In this document: piece by piece, positions 42,603 through 51,175 of the stretch
How positions within the stretch are numbered: position 1 is the first letter of the stretch
Layout: every line of letters begins with the position of its first letter
Origin: Sphingobacterium phlebotomi
GTDB taxonomy: Bacteria > Bacteroidota > Bacteroidia > Sphingobacteriales > Sphingobacteriaceae
NCBI RefSeq assembly: GCF_008180195.1
Contig: NZ_VTAV01000001.1
Coordinates: 248,001-312,000 of the forward strand
Direction: 5' to 3'
Length of the DNA stretch: 64,000 nucleotides
The notes under the pieces: model-generated
Seen by the model: the letters and a program-made list of their open reading frames with translations, nothing else
Told to the model about the DNA's origin: nothing
Databases searched by the model: none
Program-made: the position numbers and the translations under genes

Positions 42603-44216
42603 ATGCAAAAAGGCACTAAACGGAACATCTTTGTCGCAGCTACTTATGCCGCCGTATTGCTCTTGGGCATCCTGCTCGGGCAGAACTATGTAGATGAGCA
42701 AGGGAGCAAACCCGGCAATAGCCTCATGCCTATCGGTTTATCCGGGAATACATGGAAAGTTCAGCAATTGTTAGATCTTGTGGACGAAGCTTATGTGGAT
42801 AGCGTCGACATTGACTCGGTACAAAATGGAGCAATCAATCACATTATATCGCATTTGGACCCGTATTCTAGTTATTTAGTTCCTAATGAGTCACAGCGCC
42901 AGACAGAAATTTTGGAAGGAACATTCGAAGGTATTGGTATGGAGTACTTTAATTTGAACGATACGCTGATGATTGTGTCATTGATTAATGGTGGTCCAGC
43001 AGATAAGGCGGGCTTCCGAGTAGGAGATAAGTTGCTGAAAATAGGTAATGAACCTGTGGCTGGGATACATATTTCGCGGGAAGGTGTGGAGAAATTGATC
43101 CGCGGTCGTCGTGGAACAGATGTCCGTATACACGTGAAGCGGGGAGGAGAGGAGATGGATACACCCATCAAGGTGGTGCGTGACCAGGTAACGGTAAGCT
43201 CACTGGACGTGGTTTATATGATTGAACCGGGTGTAGGTTACGTGAAGGTAAGACGATTTGGTATCAATACGGCCCACGAGTTTCGGGAGGCTATTATCGA
43301 ACTGAAAAAGCAGGGGACACAAAAACTTATTCTTGACCTTCGGGACAATGGAGGGGGATATTTCCACATGGCCATCAAGTTAGCCAGCGAGTTTTTTGCC
43401 GACAGACGTCTTATTGTATATACCGAAGGGGCACATGAAGAACGACGCGAATATTTTTCGGACAGTGCTCAAGGAGGCAATTTTGCTACAGGCGAACTAG
43501 CGATTCTCATTAATGAAAATACAGCTTCGGCGAGTGAGATTGTAGCGGGAGCCATACAGGACTGGGATCGTGGAACGATTGTCGGAAGGCGCTCGTATGG
43601 AAAAGGGATTGTGCAAGAACAATTCGATTTTTCGGACGGGTCAACGGTAAACTTGAGCATCGCGCGTTATTTCACACCGCTTGGACGGAGCATACAAAAG
43701 AAATACATGGCCAATTGGTCGAATATGGTCGACTTTAGCAGTATGTATAACGGACTATGGGCACTCGATACTTTATATGCACATGGGAAGGCCTTTGAAA
43801 CCAAAGCAGGCAAACAAGTATACAGCGGTGGAGGGATACTGCCCGATATTCATGTGACGCAGGATTCGAATGCGTTGAGTCTTTTCTATCAGGATTTGAT
43901 ACAGTATAGCTTTATTGAGCAATTTGTGTATACCCGTTTTACCAAACAGGCACCTGCTTATTCCATTGAGAATTTCTTACAGGGTTATAATTTGCCCGAT
44001 AATGAATATCACGCGTTTATTGATTTTGTGCGCGAAGAAGGGTTTGTAATCTCCGACAGGAAGGCCCGCGAACTTCGGAACGTCATCGAAACGGATATAG
44101 AAGCGCTAGTGGGACGCTTTTATTTTGGTCGTGAAGCTTATTTCAAAGTTAGAAATCGAAATGATAATTTTGTGCAGAAGGCTTTAGAGTTTTTTGGAGA
44201 GCATGATGTACGATAA
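42603..44216 (+). CDS. S41 family carboxy-terminal processing peptidase
   Basis: 537 residues. One N-terminal membrane anchor (VAATYAAVLLLGILLG, near 11-26), then the PDZ domain at ~100-190 (FEGIGMEYF and GGPADKAGFRVGDKLLKIG), then the protease core with the catalytic Ser311 in NTASASEIV and Lys334 in RSYGKGIVQ. The C-terminal ~140 residues are an extra helical region common in Bacteroidota CtpA relatives. It cleaves C-terminal tails of periplasmic proteins. Convergent with the HTH/coiled-coil gene, with only one base between them. Confidence 0.94.
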   Translation: MQKGTKRNIFVAATYAAVLLLGILLGQNYVDEQGSKPGNSLMPIGLSGNTWKVQQLLDLVDEAYVDSVDIDSVQNGAINHIISHLDPYSSYLVPNESQRQTEILEGTFEGIGMEYFNLNDTLMIVSLINGGPADKAGFRVGDKLLKIGNEPVAGIHISREGVEKLIRGRRGTDVRIHVKRGGEEMDTPIKVVRDQVTVSSLDVVYMIEPGVGYVKVRRFGINTAHEFREAIIELKKQGTQKLILDLRDNGGGYFHMAIKLASEFFADRRLIVYTEGAHEERREYFSDSAQGGNFATGELAILINENTASASEIVAGAIQDWDRGTIVGRRSYGKGIVQEQFDFSDGSTVNLSIARYFTPLGRSIQKKYMANWSNMVDFSSMYNGLWALDTLYAHGKAFETKAGKQVYSGGGILPDIHVTQDSNALSLFYQDLIQYSFIEQFVYTRFTKQAPAYSIENFLQGYNLPDNEYHAFIDFVREEGFVISDRKARELRNVIETDIEALVGRFYFGREAYFKVRNRNDNFVQKALEFFGEHDVR

Positions 44217-44217
44217 G

Positions 44218-44613
44218 TTATTTCATCTCTTTCTGCTGTATTTGAACGCGTAACTCTAACGAAGATACCTTCTCCATCAGCAGATCTCTGTGACGGGTCA
44301 ATAATGTATTTTTATCCTCAAGTTCGCGCACCTTATCCAGCAGGTCTATTACTTTTTTTAATAACGAATTTTCTTCTCTTAATATATCTGTCATCATGTG
44401 TTCGGAGCTTGCAGCTATAGTGTTAAAGGAGGATCCAGCGGATATTTTAGATTCTGGTTTTGGTGTTTTTAGCAGTGGTATAGTCTTATTTATCCACGCT
44501 GACATGGTGCGCTTATCTTTCACATGATATTTTACCATAGCTTCCTCAAAGAGTAAGTCCCCGTTGATAATAGCCTTAACGGCTTCTATTTGAAGTTCTT
44601 TTTTAGATTTCAT
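44218..44613 (-). CDS. HTH and coiled-coil protein (transposase-A-like)
   Basis: 131 residues from 44613; the frame is open to 44667 but that overlaps the next gene. The first ~50 residues, ELQIEAVKAIINGDLL then VKDKRTMSAWINKTI, form a helix-turn-helix like that of IS3-type OrfA proteins. The rest is a coiled coil (REENSLLKKVIDLLDKVREL, then SSLELRVQIQQKEMK). No OrfB, inverted repeats or target duplication are present, so it is not a functional insertion sequence. It starts five bases after the TPR-HTH gene stop and may be a regulator in that operon. Confidence 0.65.
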   Translation of the reverse strand: MKSKKELQIEAVKAIINGDLLFEEAMVKYHVKDKRTMSAWINKTIPLLKTPKPESKISAGSSFNTIAASSEHMMTDILREENSLLKKVIDLLDKVRELEDKNTLLTRHRDLLMEKVSSLELRVQIQQKEMK

Positions 44614-44617
44614 TTGT

Positions 44618-46156
44618 TTAACTTGACACTGATATTCTTTCCCATATCCAGATGTTAAAATCGACATCTGAGGGGATGCCGAATTTCTTCCGAAATCTAT
44701 TTTTTCGAACTTGCACCGCTCGGGTTGTCACAAAAGTATATTCGGCAATGTTCTTGGTGGAAAAGTTAAGGAAGGCCATCGCACAAAACTCTAATTCTGT
44801 ATTCCGAATCTTGGGATCGATAGCTTTTAATGCTTGAATAAACTCCGGATATAACTCTGTAAACAGAATTAAAAACTCCGGGCTATTGCTTCTTGCTAGC
44901 GTTAAAAGATCATTGAACTTATTCTTTTGAAGGGTGTTATTAAGTGCTTTGTTCGTTATTTCTTTTTCATGTAAGGTTGCCTCCTTCTCCTTCAAAACGT
45001 TTCGATTATTTCGTGCCCTCCAGGAAAAATAGACAAACATCAATACAGCAAGCGTCAAAATAGCGATAATACCCACTATATAGTTGTTTTTTTTGATATT
45101 TTCTTCTTTATCTTTCACGTTCAATACGTGACGTAAAGCGTGATCAATGACTTGTTTATTCTCTCTTTCCAAGGAGTCATTTAGCCGACTATACGCCAAC
45201 AAGTATTGATTTGCTTCATCCTCACCAAGATTATATTCTCTATAAAAATCCGATAGCTCTCTGTATTGATTTCGAATAGCATTGCGATCACCTACATGGA
45301 TCGCGTTGGCCAACGCCTTTTTATAATATATCGCTGCTTGATGATAATTCCCTTGCTCTCTTTCCAGTTCTCCTAAAAAGATCATGGTGTTTAAGAAGAT
45401 CGGTATATGATGCTTTTCTACCGTCGCAAGAGATTTGTCCAGATAAATTTTTGCTTTGTCGTAATCTTTTTTATGGATAAAGAGCCAACCGAGGTTGTTA
45501 TAGGTACTCATGTATTCCATATGAACCTTCTCGTCCTTCCCCCCGAGCGTATGCAGGAGACCCAGTTGCAGAAACGTGTATTTTTCAACAGAATCTATTT
45601 TTTCCATTTTCTTGAACGTATACGTAAGGTTACTGTATAGATAGAGTAACGATATCGTTTTGTTGTCCTCTTCCAATGCTTCCCATAACTTCTGTTGCGC
45701 TCGGTATTCTCTTAGTGCGAGTTCATGCAGTTCGAGCTTTGTATAAAATTGGGCACTCAAACGATGGATTTCGGACTGAACAATTGCTCGCTTTCTGTAA
45801 TACGCCGTTTTTTTGATTTCATCCATATGCTTCAACCCCTCCCTGAGTAAACCGATATGCAATAAGGCGTGTCCTATCATAAAATGGGCCTCGCCTTTTC
45901 CTTTATCATAGCGGTGTTTATTGGCTAATACCAAAGCTTTCGTTGCTTCTTCCAGTGAGGGTAACAGTTGTGCGGAAACATGATGCGCCCACGCTTTATC
46001 TAAAAGAGAGTCAATCTCATTATTAGGGTTTTGTGCCTGGACGTTGATAATATGGGTGAAGAGGAGAAGGAGGGTGGAAAGCAGTCGGTATCGTATAAAA
46101 TTAGGATGAAAGATGTTGGTAGGATAATTCATATAGAGGTATGCGAAACGGCGCAT
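44618..46156 (-). CDS. TPR transmembrane protein with C-terminal LuxR-like HTH
   Basis: 512 residues (a start at 46132 is equally possible). Signal/anchor near 25-43, TPR repeats over ~50-310 (NLGWLFIHKKDYDKAKIYLDK; ELEREQGNYHQAAIYYKKAL), a membrane segment near 350-372 (NNYIVGIIAILTLAVLMFVYF), a coiled-coil linker, and a C-terminal ~100-residue domain with FCAMAFLNFSTKNIAEYTFV and RAVQVRKNRFRKKFGIPSD, which looks like a LuxR-type HTH. It would sense periplasmic signals and bind DNA or a partner on the cytoplasmic side. The HTH/coiled-coil gene follows five bases later. Situated next to the fimbrillin cassettes, a plausible regulator of them. Confidence 0.82.
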   Translation of the reverse strand: MRRFAYLYMNYPTNIFHPNFIRYRLLSTLLLLFTHIINVQAQNPNNEIDSLLDKAWAHHVSAQLLPSLEEATKALVLANKHRYDKGKGEAHFMIGHALLHIGLLREGLKHMDEIKKTAYYRKRAIVQSEIHRLSAQFYTKLELHELALREYRAQQKLWEALEEDNKTISLLYLYSNLTYTFKKMEKIDSVEKYTFLQLGLLHTLGGKDEKVHMEYMSTYNNLGWLFIHKKDYDKAKIYLDKSLATVEKHHIPIFLNTMIFLGELEREQGNYHQAAIYYKKALANAIHVGDRNAIRNQYRELSDFYREYNLGEDEANQYLLAYSRLNDSLERENKQVIDHALRHVLNVKDKEENIKKNNYIVGIIAILTLAVLMFVYFSWRARNNRNVLKEKEATLHEKEITNKALNNTLQKNKFNDLLTLARSNSPEFLILFTELYPEFIQALKAIDPKIRNTELEFCAMAFLNFSTKNIAEYTFVTTRAVQVRKNRFRKKFGIPSDVDFNIWIWERISVSS

Positions 46157-46220
46157 TAAGTTGAAAATACAAATTTAGTTAACAAAACAGCTCTTAAAAA
46201 GCGCGTATAGCTCAAAAATA

Positions 46221-46248
46221 GCTTGACATGGACTATTCCATGCCAAGC
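46221..46248 (-). terminator. Rho-independent terminator after the second fimbrillin gene
   Basis: Minus strand GCTTGGCATGG-aatagt-CCATGTCAAGC, 10 of 11 pairs, followed by TATTTTTG. It lies 73 bases after the stop of the gene at 46321. A second A/T hairpin, ACTTAAAAA/TTTTTAAGT, is at 46274-46295. Confidence 0.65.
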
Positions 46249-46320
46249 ACAACCAATAGTAAATACGATCATCACTTAAAAAAACATTTTTAAGTCAAGT
46301 CGTTGGATACGGTAGGTAGG

Positions 46321-47877
46321 TTAGTTATAATCTCTTACACAGCGTATTTTCATGCCCCAGTCTACGGTAGAGAATCCCCCGTCGCGGTTAGAAACAACAC
46401 TATACCAATTGCCGTTTTCTTGATGTCTTCCGGCCCAAAGAATCCACAAGGAAGTTGTAGACCAACGCCAGCCTTCTCTCGGTTGAAGGATGTTTGAATT
46501 TGTAGGTGTTCTGTAGCCCGTCTCTGGAAAAAATAAACCCTCATCATCGATGGTTGGATACCAAGCCCCATTTATGCCGCCAATAGTGCGAGGTTCCGAT
46601 ATATCGTCTTCGCCGCTTAACATGTCAAAATCTTCTTTGGTTGGTGTACGCCATTGATTGCCGTCCATCACCAAAGCACAAGGATCTCCCAAATTCGCTG
46701 CACTGCGGTCAAACTCTCGACCATCGCCGTAAGGATATAGATGCCCGAAAGGGAAATAACTACCGTCACCGGCGTTTTGCGAGAAGCTGTATACATCCTC
46801 ATCAGTGTCATAGTTAAGGTCGCCTTCAGCCCAGATTAATCCTCCGATATCTTGTGGGTGTTTCTTAATGGTAAGATTCAAATCGTAACGTTCACCCGGC
46901 ATAATAGTGATCCCGCCGATTTCCACGTCATTTTTGGTAAGGTCTCCAATCTTGATTGCCCCGATTTTTAGAACGCCGTTTGCCGTGCCGGAATTGGCGA
47001 CAATTGTCGGCAAAGATGTGATGCTGGTGCCTCCTATTGCTCCCATTTGAACGGGAGCGCCATTCGTGTTCAGGTTATGGTACGTTAGGGTTCCTTCTTC
47101 GAATTCCAGATCGGCTTGATCGTAATGTGGAGCTAAATAAAAATTGTCGGCCACTTCAATGGATCCGATTTGGCTTCCATCTATGATTGTCGTAATTTCA
47201 CTGAATAGGTGTTTCAAGGTAATATTCAGGGTGTTTTGTCCCGATGTCACCTGCTGATCGATCCGTGTATAGAGGAGATCTGCAGTTCCAGTAATATTTT
47301 CCAGCTTCGCCGCAGAGAGGGCACCTGTGCCAGCACTTGGCAGCGGATCGGAATTATGCAGTGAATAAGCAACAAATGTATAGGATTGCTCGGCGACCAG
47401 TTCAAATGCTTCTGGCATGCTGCCACCAATCGTGTAATCTGCTTGGTCAACATAGTTTCCGTCCGCATCATATACCACCACCCCATATGTAATACCTGTG
47501 GGTAGCGGTTCGGCTGCTGCTTTTAATGCTGTTCCCGCAGTCTTCGCGACACTTGCTTTTGATAAACGTGCCACGTCGGATGCTTGGTCGTTCCCCTGTT
47601 TTCTGGATAGCGTTGCTTGGATATAATGCTCGTTATCTATTCGGACAGTGACCGTCTGCGTAGTGGGAACGGCGTTATTTGATTTGCTTTTTTTTGTGGC
47701 AGATGCCTTTAGGGTGCCTGTTTCGACATGATCGATGCCGGAAACGAGCACCTGTACTTTGGCGACTTTATCCGGATTGACGGCATTTTCTTCCTTTGAG
47801 CAACCTGTAAACAATATAAAGGTAATGGCCATACCGATAGCTAGTTTCAGTGTTGGCCGATTTGATGTTTTTTTCAT
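46321..47877 (-). CDS. Fimbrillin-like lipoprotein with FISUMP C-terminus (copy 2)
   Basis: 518 residues. Lipoprotein signal ends ILFTGCSKEE (Cys26). The N-terminal two thirds resemble FimB/Mfa2-type fimbrial proteins, with beta strands such as AKVQVLVSGIDHVETGTLK and QTVTVRIDNEHYIQATL. The C-terminal ~130 residues match the Fibrobacter succinogenes major paralogous domain: GDPCALVMDGNQWRTPTKED, then the closing MKIRCVRDYN. It is paralogous to the protein at 48426-50015 and preceded by its own 67-residue peptide gene 97 bases upstream. Probably an exposed surface structural protein. Confidence 0.85.
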   Translation of the reverse strand: MKKTSNRPTLKLAIGMAITFILFTGCSKEENAVNPDKVAKVQVLVSGIDHVETGTLKASATKKSKSNNAVPTTQTVTVRIDNEHYIQATLSRKQGNDQASDVARLSKASVAKTAGTALKAAAEPLPTGITYGVVVYDADGNYVDQADYTIGGSMPEAFELVAEQSYTFVAYSLHNSDPLPSAGTGALSAAKLENITGTADLLYTRIDQQVTSGQNTLNITLKHLFSEITTIIDGSQIGSIEVADNFYLAPHYDQADLEFEEGTLTYHNLNTNGAPVQMGAIGGTSITSLPTIVANSGTANGVLKIGAIKIGDLTKNDVEIGGITIMPGERYDLNLTIKKHPQDIGGLIWAEGDLNYDTDEDVYSFSQNAGDGSYFPFGHLYPYGDGREFDRSAANLGDPCALVMDGNQWRTPTKEDFDMLSGEDDISEPRTIGGINGAWYPTIDDEGLFFPETGYRTPTNSNILQPREGWRWSTTSLWILWAGRHQENGNWYSVVSNRDGGFSTVDWGMKIRCVRDYN

Positions 47878-47974
47878 TTAATTTTTTTGGTTTGATTAGA
47901 GCTCTCCCGACGTATCGGGATCGGTTTGATAATGTGTTTTCTTAACGTAACGTGTGTTCGTATAACGCAATAGA

Positions 47975-48178
47975 TTACCAATTAAGATCTTTGCTCTGAA
48001 CGGATTCCTGATTCCACTCTTTGGTGACCGATCCGGAGTCTACATTCCCAGCTCCAGATCCAGATGCTATCGAATATTCCATAGCGATAGATAATACCTG
48101 GATCGTGGGCGAGGAATACGGTTGTTTTGTTTGCAAGGAATCTGTGTTTTGTCCCCTGAATTTGATTGATTTTTTCAT
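47975..48178 (-). CDS. Small peptide gene with EYSIASGS core (cassette 2)
   Basis: 67 residues. Aligns with the 60-residue peptide at 50077: Y-x2-P, then EYSIASGSGA against EYGIASGSAA, then a Trp-Asn pair and a C-terminal Trp in both. No signal peptide or membrane segment; the IASGS core is short and mildly hydrophobic. Located directly upstream of the second fimbrillin gene, as its relative is before the first. The conserved core between two paralogous cassettes argues that it is expressed. Many Bacteroidota have comparable short proteins next to fimbrillin genes, none with a settled role that I know of. Confidence 0.75.
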   Translation of the reverse strand: MKKSIKFRGQNTDSLQTKQPYSSPTIQVLSIAMEYSIASGSGAGNVDSGSVTKEWNQESVQSKDLNW

Positions 48179-48279
48179 TGTGATTGTAGTTTGTTGAATT
48201 TTGTTTTGTAGAATATCGTTTCTAAAATTTTGCCGCGCGATTTATTAGTGGCAATAATAGTATTTAGATGCTAGAGTGC

Positions 48280-48316
48280 AAAAAAAGTGGTATTCACATA
48301 GGTATCACACTTTTTT
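48280..48316. promoter_or_regulatory. Inverted repeat AAAAAAGTG/CACTTTTTT
   Basis: AAAAAAGTG (48281-48289) and CACTTTTTT (48308-48316) enclose GGTATTCACATAGGTATCA, itself holding GGTAT twice. It lies in the 247-base gap upstream of the 67-residue peptide gene, about 100 bases before its start. Could be an operator or a second terminator. Confidence 0.35.
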
Positions 48317-48354
48317 AAATATATTGATAGTCAGTGTATTGGATGTTGTTTGGA

Positions 48355-48392
48355 ATAAAAAAGAGGCCAACCTTTCGGAAAGCCCCCTCTTC
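48355..48392 (-). terminator. Rho-independent terminator after the first fimbrillin gene
   Basis: On the minus strand a stem AAGAGG...CCTCTT around a GGCTTTCCGAAAGGTTGG region is followed directly by a run of T. It comes about 35 bases after the stop at 48426 and separates the two peptide/fimbrillin cassettes into different transcripts. Confidence 0.7.
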
Positions 48393-48425
48393 TCTATATA
48401 AGTGTGAATTTGTGATGTAGCTAGT

Positions 48426-50015
48426 TTAATCAGCGCGAACACAACGCACTTGATAAGCAGTACTTGAACTGCGTGGTGTCTCCGACACGTTCATAGTATA
48501 GGCACCTTGGACTTGAAGATCTCCAAAGTTACCACTGCTATTACGTAGTAGATAATATCCAAAGCCCTTCTCTTGTTTATCTGGACCATTGTTGTAGACA
48601 CCAGTGTAAGGAATAAAAAGATATTGGTGTTCGTTCTCTGCGGGTTGAGACTGTGTACCGAAAAACACCCCTTCTTGTCCCGACGTTCCTTTATAATGGC
48701 CTCCCCATCTAGCTGGAGCATATTGATTTGGGCCTGGATTGTCAGCTCCTTGATCGTTAGTTCCGAATGGTTCTGTCCGTCTCTTCAATGTATTCATCTC
48801 TGTAGTAGTGGGTAATCTCCAAGTGTTAAGAGGCATGACGAGCGCACAAGGGTCCCCATGAGCACCGTTCTGTGCCGAGGTAGGAGCTCTATTGATATCA
48901 TCATTGTTCCCGTTTAATCCGAATACTTTTGGCGTCACATAGTTCGGGAAGAAATAGGAGTCCGAGATTTCATTGTTTGATGTAAAACCATAACTACCTG
49001 TTTCAGGATCATACGCCAAGTGTCCTGGTGCCCACGTTGAACCACCAACCTCAATTCCAGTATCCTCCTTATCACCCAAATTTAACTCTAAAGTGTATTG
49101 TACACCAGCTTTTAGTGCCCAACCACCGCTAGTAATAGAGCCCTGGATGTCATTGATGGTTACATTCGGTAATTCCACTACACCATTGTCCGTATCTTCT
49201 ACCGCGATCATCGTCGGGTTGCTTGTCCAAATTTGACCTGCAGTTTGGCCAGTGAAACTAACGGCTGCCGCTGTTGTTACTCCACCAAAAGTAACAGCAC
49301 CTGTTTCTTCATTAAATTCATAAATGTGGTTTGGAGCAAGCGTACCTGCACCAATGCTGTTGATGGTACGTCCTGAACCCGCATTGAATACCACCGTTAC
49401 TTCGGTAAGCCTATGTTCTAATACAATTGAAAGGGTGTTGTCGCCCGCTGTTACGCTGAAATTGCCCGATACCCAAAGTGGATCTTTCGCTGCGCCAGTA
49501 GAACTTTCATCTCCGTAAGCATAGGCTGTGTAAGTATAACTACCCGCCTCAATATTAAATTTATGTGCTCCCTCACCTTGTGTAAAGGTTTCGGTAGCTA
49601 CAACTTCGTTACCTTGAGAGATGACAACAGTATATGCTGTGCCAGTTGGCAATGGGAAGATTTCGCCTACGCCAGTTGTGGTTGTCGCAGCACGGTTCGC
49701 AGAAGCACGCAGGGCTGCTGGTGCTGCGGCAGCTGTAGAAACTTCTTTTAAAGTTGCTGTAACGTTAAACTGGTCGTTAAATTTAATAACTTGACGTTGT
49801 ACAGCCGGGGTTGCCATCATCTTGCCTGAGCTGGCAGATGCCCGTAGACCAGCATTAGCTTTATTGCCCGCAGAAGGTCCTACGCCCCGCATGTCAACTG
49901 TTACGGTCGCTTTACCCCCTAAATTATCTATGCCATTATCTTTTTGACAAGAAGATGCAAAAACTGTACTGGCTGTAAAGCAGACCAGTAGCGTTTTGAT
50001 GTAATTATGTTTCAT
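48426..50015 (-). CDS. Fimbrillin-like lipoprotein with FISUMP C-terminus (copy 1)
   Basis: 529 residues. Lipoprotein signal ends VFASSCQKD (Cys23). A low-complexity Ala/Ser-rich stretch fills ~45-115 (including AAAAPAALRASANRAATT). The middle resembles fimbrillin beta domains (SVTAGDNTLSIVLEHRLTEV near 191-210). The C-terminal FISUMP-type domain has GDPCALVMPLNTWRLPTTTE and closes with YQVRCVRAD. The gene follows the 60-residue peptide gene by 61 bases and ends in a strong terminator. Likely surface-exposed and anchored in the outer membrane. Confidence 0.85.
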   Translation of the reverse strand: MKHNYIKTLLVCFTASTVFASSCQKDNGIDNLGGKATVTVDMRGVGPSAGNKANAGLRASASSGKMMATPAVQRQVIKFNDQFNVTATLKEVSTAAAAPAALRASANRAATTTTGVGEIFPLPTGTAYTVVISQGNEVVATETFTQGEGAHKFNIEAGSYTYTAYAYGDESSTGAAKDPLWVSGNFSVTAGDNTLSIVLEHRLTEVTVVFNAGSGRTINSIGAGTLAPNHIYEFNEETGAVTFGGVTTAAAVSFTGQTAGQIWTSNPTMIAVEDTDNGVVELPNVTINDIQGSITSGGWALKAGVQYTLELNLGDKEDTGIEVGGSTWAPGHLAYDPETGSYGFTSNNEISDSYFFPNYVTPKVFGLNGNNDDINRAPTSAQNGAHGDPCALVMPLNTWRLPTTTEMNTLKRRTEPFGTNDQGADNPGPNQYAPARWGGHYKGTSGQEGVFFGTQSQPAENEHQYLFIPYTGVYNNGPDKQEKGFGYYLLRNSSGNFGDLQVQGAYTMNVSETPRSSSTAYQVRCVRAD

Positions 50016-50076
50016 TATTTAGAAAATTGTGATGTTAAATAAAATTGAATGTAGTAGAATGGCCGAACGTCCTAAT

Positions 50077-50259
50077 TTACCAGTGGTTGTTTTGCACCTC
50101 TTGCGTTTGTGTTTCCGTGGTATTCCATTGATGGCTGGCTGAAGGTGCTGCTGAACCAGAAGCAATGCCATATTCCAATTCCAATTCCACTGAACGAAGT
50201 AAAGGCGCTTCATAGCTAAGCTTAGCGTCGGGATTTTGAGTTGATTTTTTTGTTTCCAT
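50077..50259 (-). CDS. Small peptide gene with EYGIASGS core (cassette 1)
   Basis: 60 residues. Shares with the peptide at 47975 the order Y-x2-P, ELEYGIASGSAAP, a Trp-Asn pair and a C-terminal Trp. No signal peptide. It precedes the first fimbrillin gene by 61 bases and is probably on the same mRNA. Upstream lies a long dyad (50400-50447) and then a divergent LuxR-type response regulator. What the peptide does is not known; conserved context and core suggest a role linked to the fimbrillin that follows. Confidence 0.75.
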   Translation of the reverse strand: METKKSTQNPDAKLSYEAPLLRSVELELEYGIASGSAAPSASHQWNTTETQTQEVQNNHW

Positions 50260-50399
50260 GATTTTTAATGTTTGAATTTTATTTCTTTACGTATGCTCTC
50301 TAATAACTTTTGCCACTCCGTATTGACCTGGAAGTATGCTGAATTTTGGTGCGAAATACGATGTTTTAATACGAAATTTTATATCGCAAAGTTCTTCTG

Positions 50400-50447
50400 T
50401 AGCATGTTTTTGTTATGATAATGACGTTGTATAGCAAAAACATGCTA
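50400..50447. promoter_or_regulatory. 13-bp perfect inverted repeat between divergent genes
   Basis: TAGCATGTTTTTG (50400-50412) and CAAAAACATGCTA (50435-50447), separated by 22 bases. It sits in the gap between the 60-residue peptide gene (minus) and the LuxR-type response regulator (plus). Size and place fit a dimer operator for the regulator; a hairpin in a 5' leader is the alternative. Confidence 0.6.
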
Positions 50448-50477
50448 TGTTTTCTGTTTTATTTGTAGTTTAAGAGC

Positions 50478-50485
50478 TACATTTG
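50478..50485 (+). promoter_or_regulatory. -7 box before the LuxR-type response regulator
   Basis: TACATTTG, full TAnnTTTG match, 59 bases before the ATG at 50545 and 30 bases downstream of the 13-bp inverted repeat. Confidence 0.4.
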
Positions 50486-50544
50486 TAATTCTTCTAATCA
50501 CGGAATAAAAACCATACGGGTTTAAATAGGATATTTGTCCTACT

Positions 50545-51171
50545 ATGAGAGATTTAACGCACGCCGTAGTATTGGACGACCATCGGTTATTTGCAGATTC
50601 TTTTGCACTTTTGCTGCAAAAAATTGGGCAATTTGACGTCGTGTTGTCTTTTAGTGCTGTCGATGAATTCTTCAGTTTTTTGCAATCTTTTGGCGATCAG
50701 GAACTATACGTTTTTCTGGATTATTATCTGCCAGACACGAATGGACTAGCGCTGTTTGCAGATATAAAACGGCAGTGCAGAATAGTCAAGATTATTTTTA
50801 TTACAAGTGCATTTACACCTGCTGTCATAAGGAATATCTCGCATTATAAACCTGACGGTATATTGAGCAAATCTGCAGAGATTCCGCTATTTGTTAAATG
50901 TATACGGGATGTGCGGAGTGGAAGGAAGTTTGTTGATCCGCAGTTCGAACCGTTTTTAGCGCAGCGCGATGAGCGAGGTACAACATTGACTCCAAGGGAA
51001 ATAGAATTATTAAAATATTTCTCGCAAGGTCACAGTATTGCGGAAACAGCCGCCAAGACGTTTCTAAGCCCGCATACGGTCGTTGCACATCGCCGAAAAA
51101 TGATGGCGAAAGCCAATTGTCAGACGATTGCACAAATGCTTACCTACGCCAGAGATAATGAATTGATTTAA
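50545..51171 (+). CDS. LuxR/NarL-type response regulator
   Basis: 208 residues. Receiver domain with VVLDDHRLFADS near 8-19, phospho-acceptor Asp59 in VFLDYYLPD, Thr/Ser in IIFITSAFT near 84-92 and Lys in ILSKSAEIP near 105-113. The C-terminal HTH (~142-205) has TLTPREIELLKYFSQGHSIA and KTFLSPHTVVAHRRKMMAKA. Divergent from the first peptide/fimbrillin cassette and convergent, with four bases between stops, with the TPR histidine kinase, which is its probable partner. Likely controls the fimbrillin cassettes. Confidence 0.92.
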   Translation: MRDLTHAVVLDDHRLFADSFALLLQKIGQFDVVLSFSAVDEFFSFLQSFGDQELYVFLDYYLPDTNGLALFADIKRQCRIVKIIFITSAFTPAVIRNISHYKPDGILSKSAEIPLFVKCIRDVRSGRKFVDPQFEPFLAQRDERGTTLTPREIELLKYFSQGHSIAETAAKTFLSPHTVVAHRRKMMAKANCQTIAQMLTYARDNELI

Positions 51172-51175
51172 CTGG

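Noticed and set aside
44218..44613. IS3-type insertion sequence suggested by the OrfA-like HTH
   Set aside because: No OrfB/transposase core, terminal inverted repeats or target-site duplication found; treated as an HTH/coiled-coil protein.
47904..47921. Short CCCGA/TCGGG hairpin between the 67-codon peptide gene and its fimbrillin
   Set aside because: Only five pairs, no counterpart in the other cassette and no T tract; too weak to list as a terminator.
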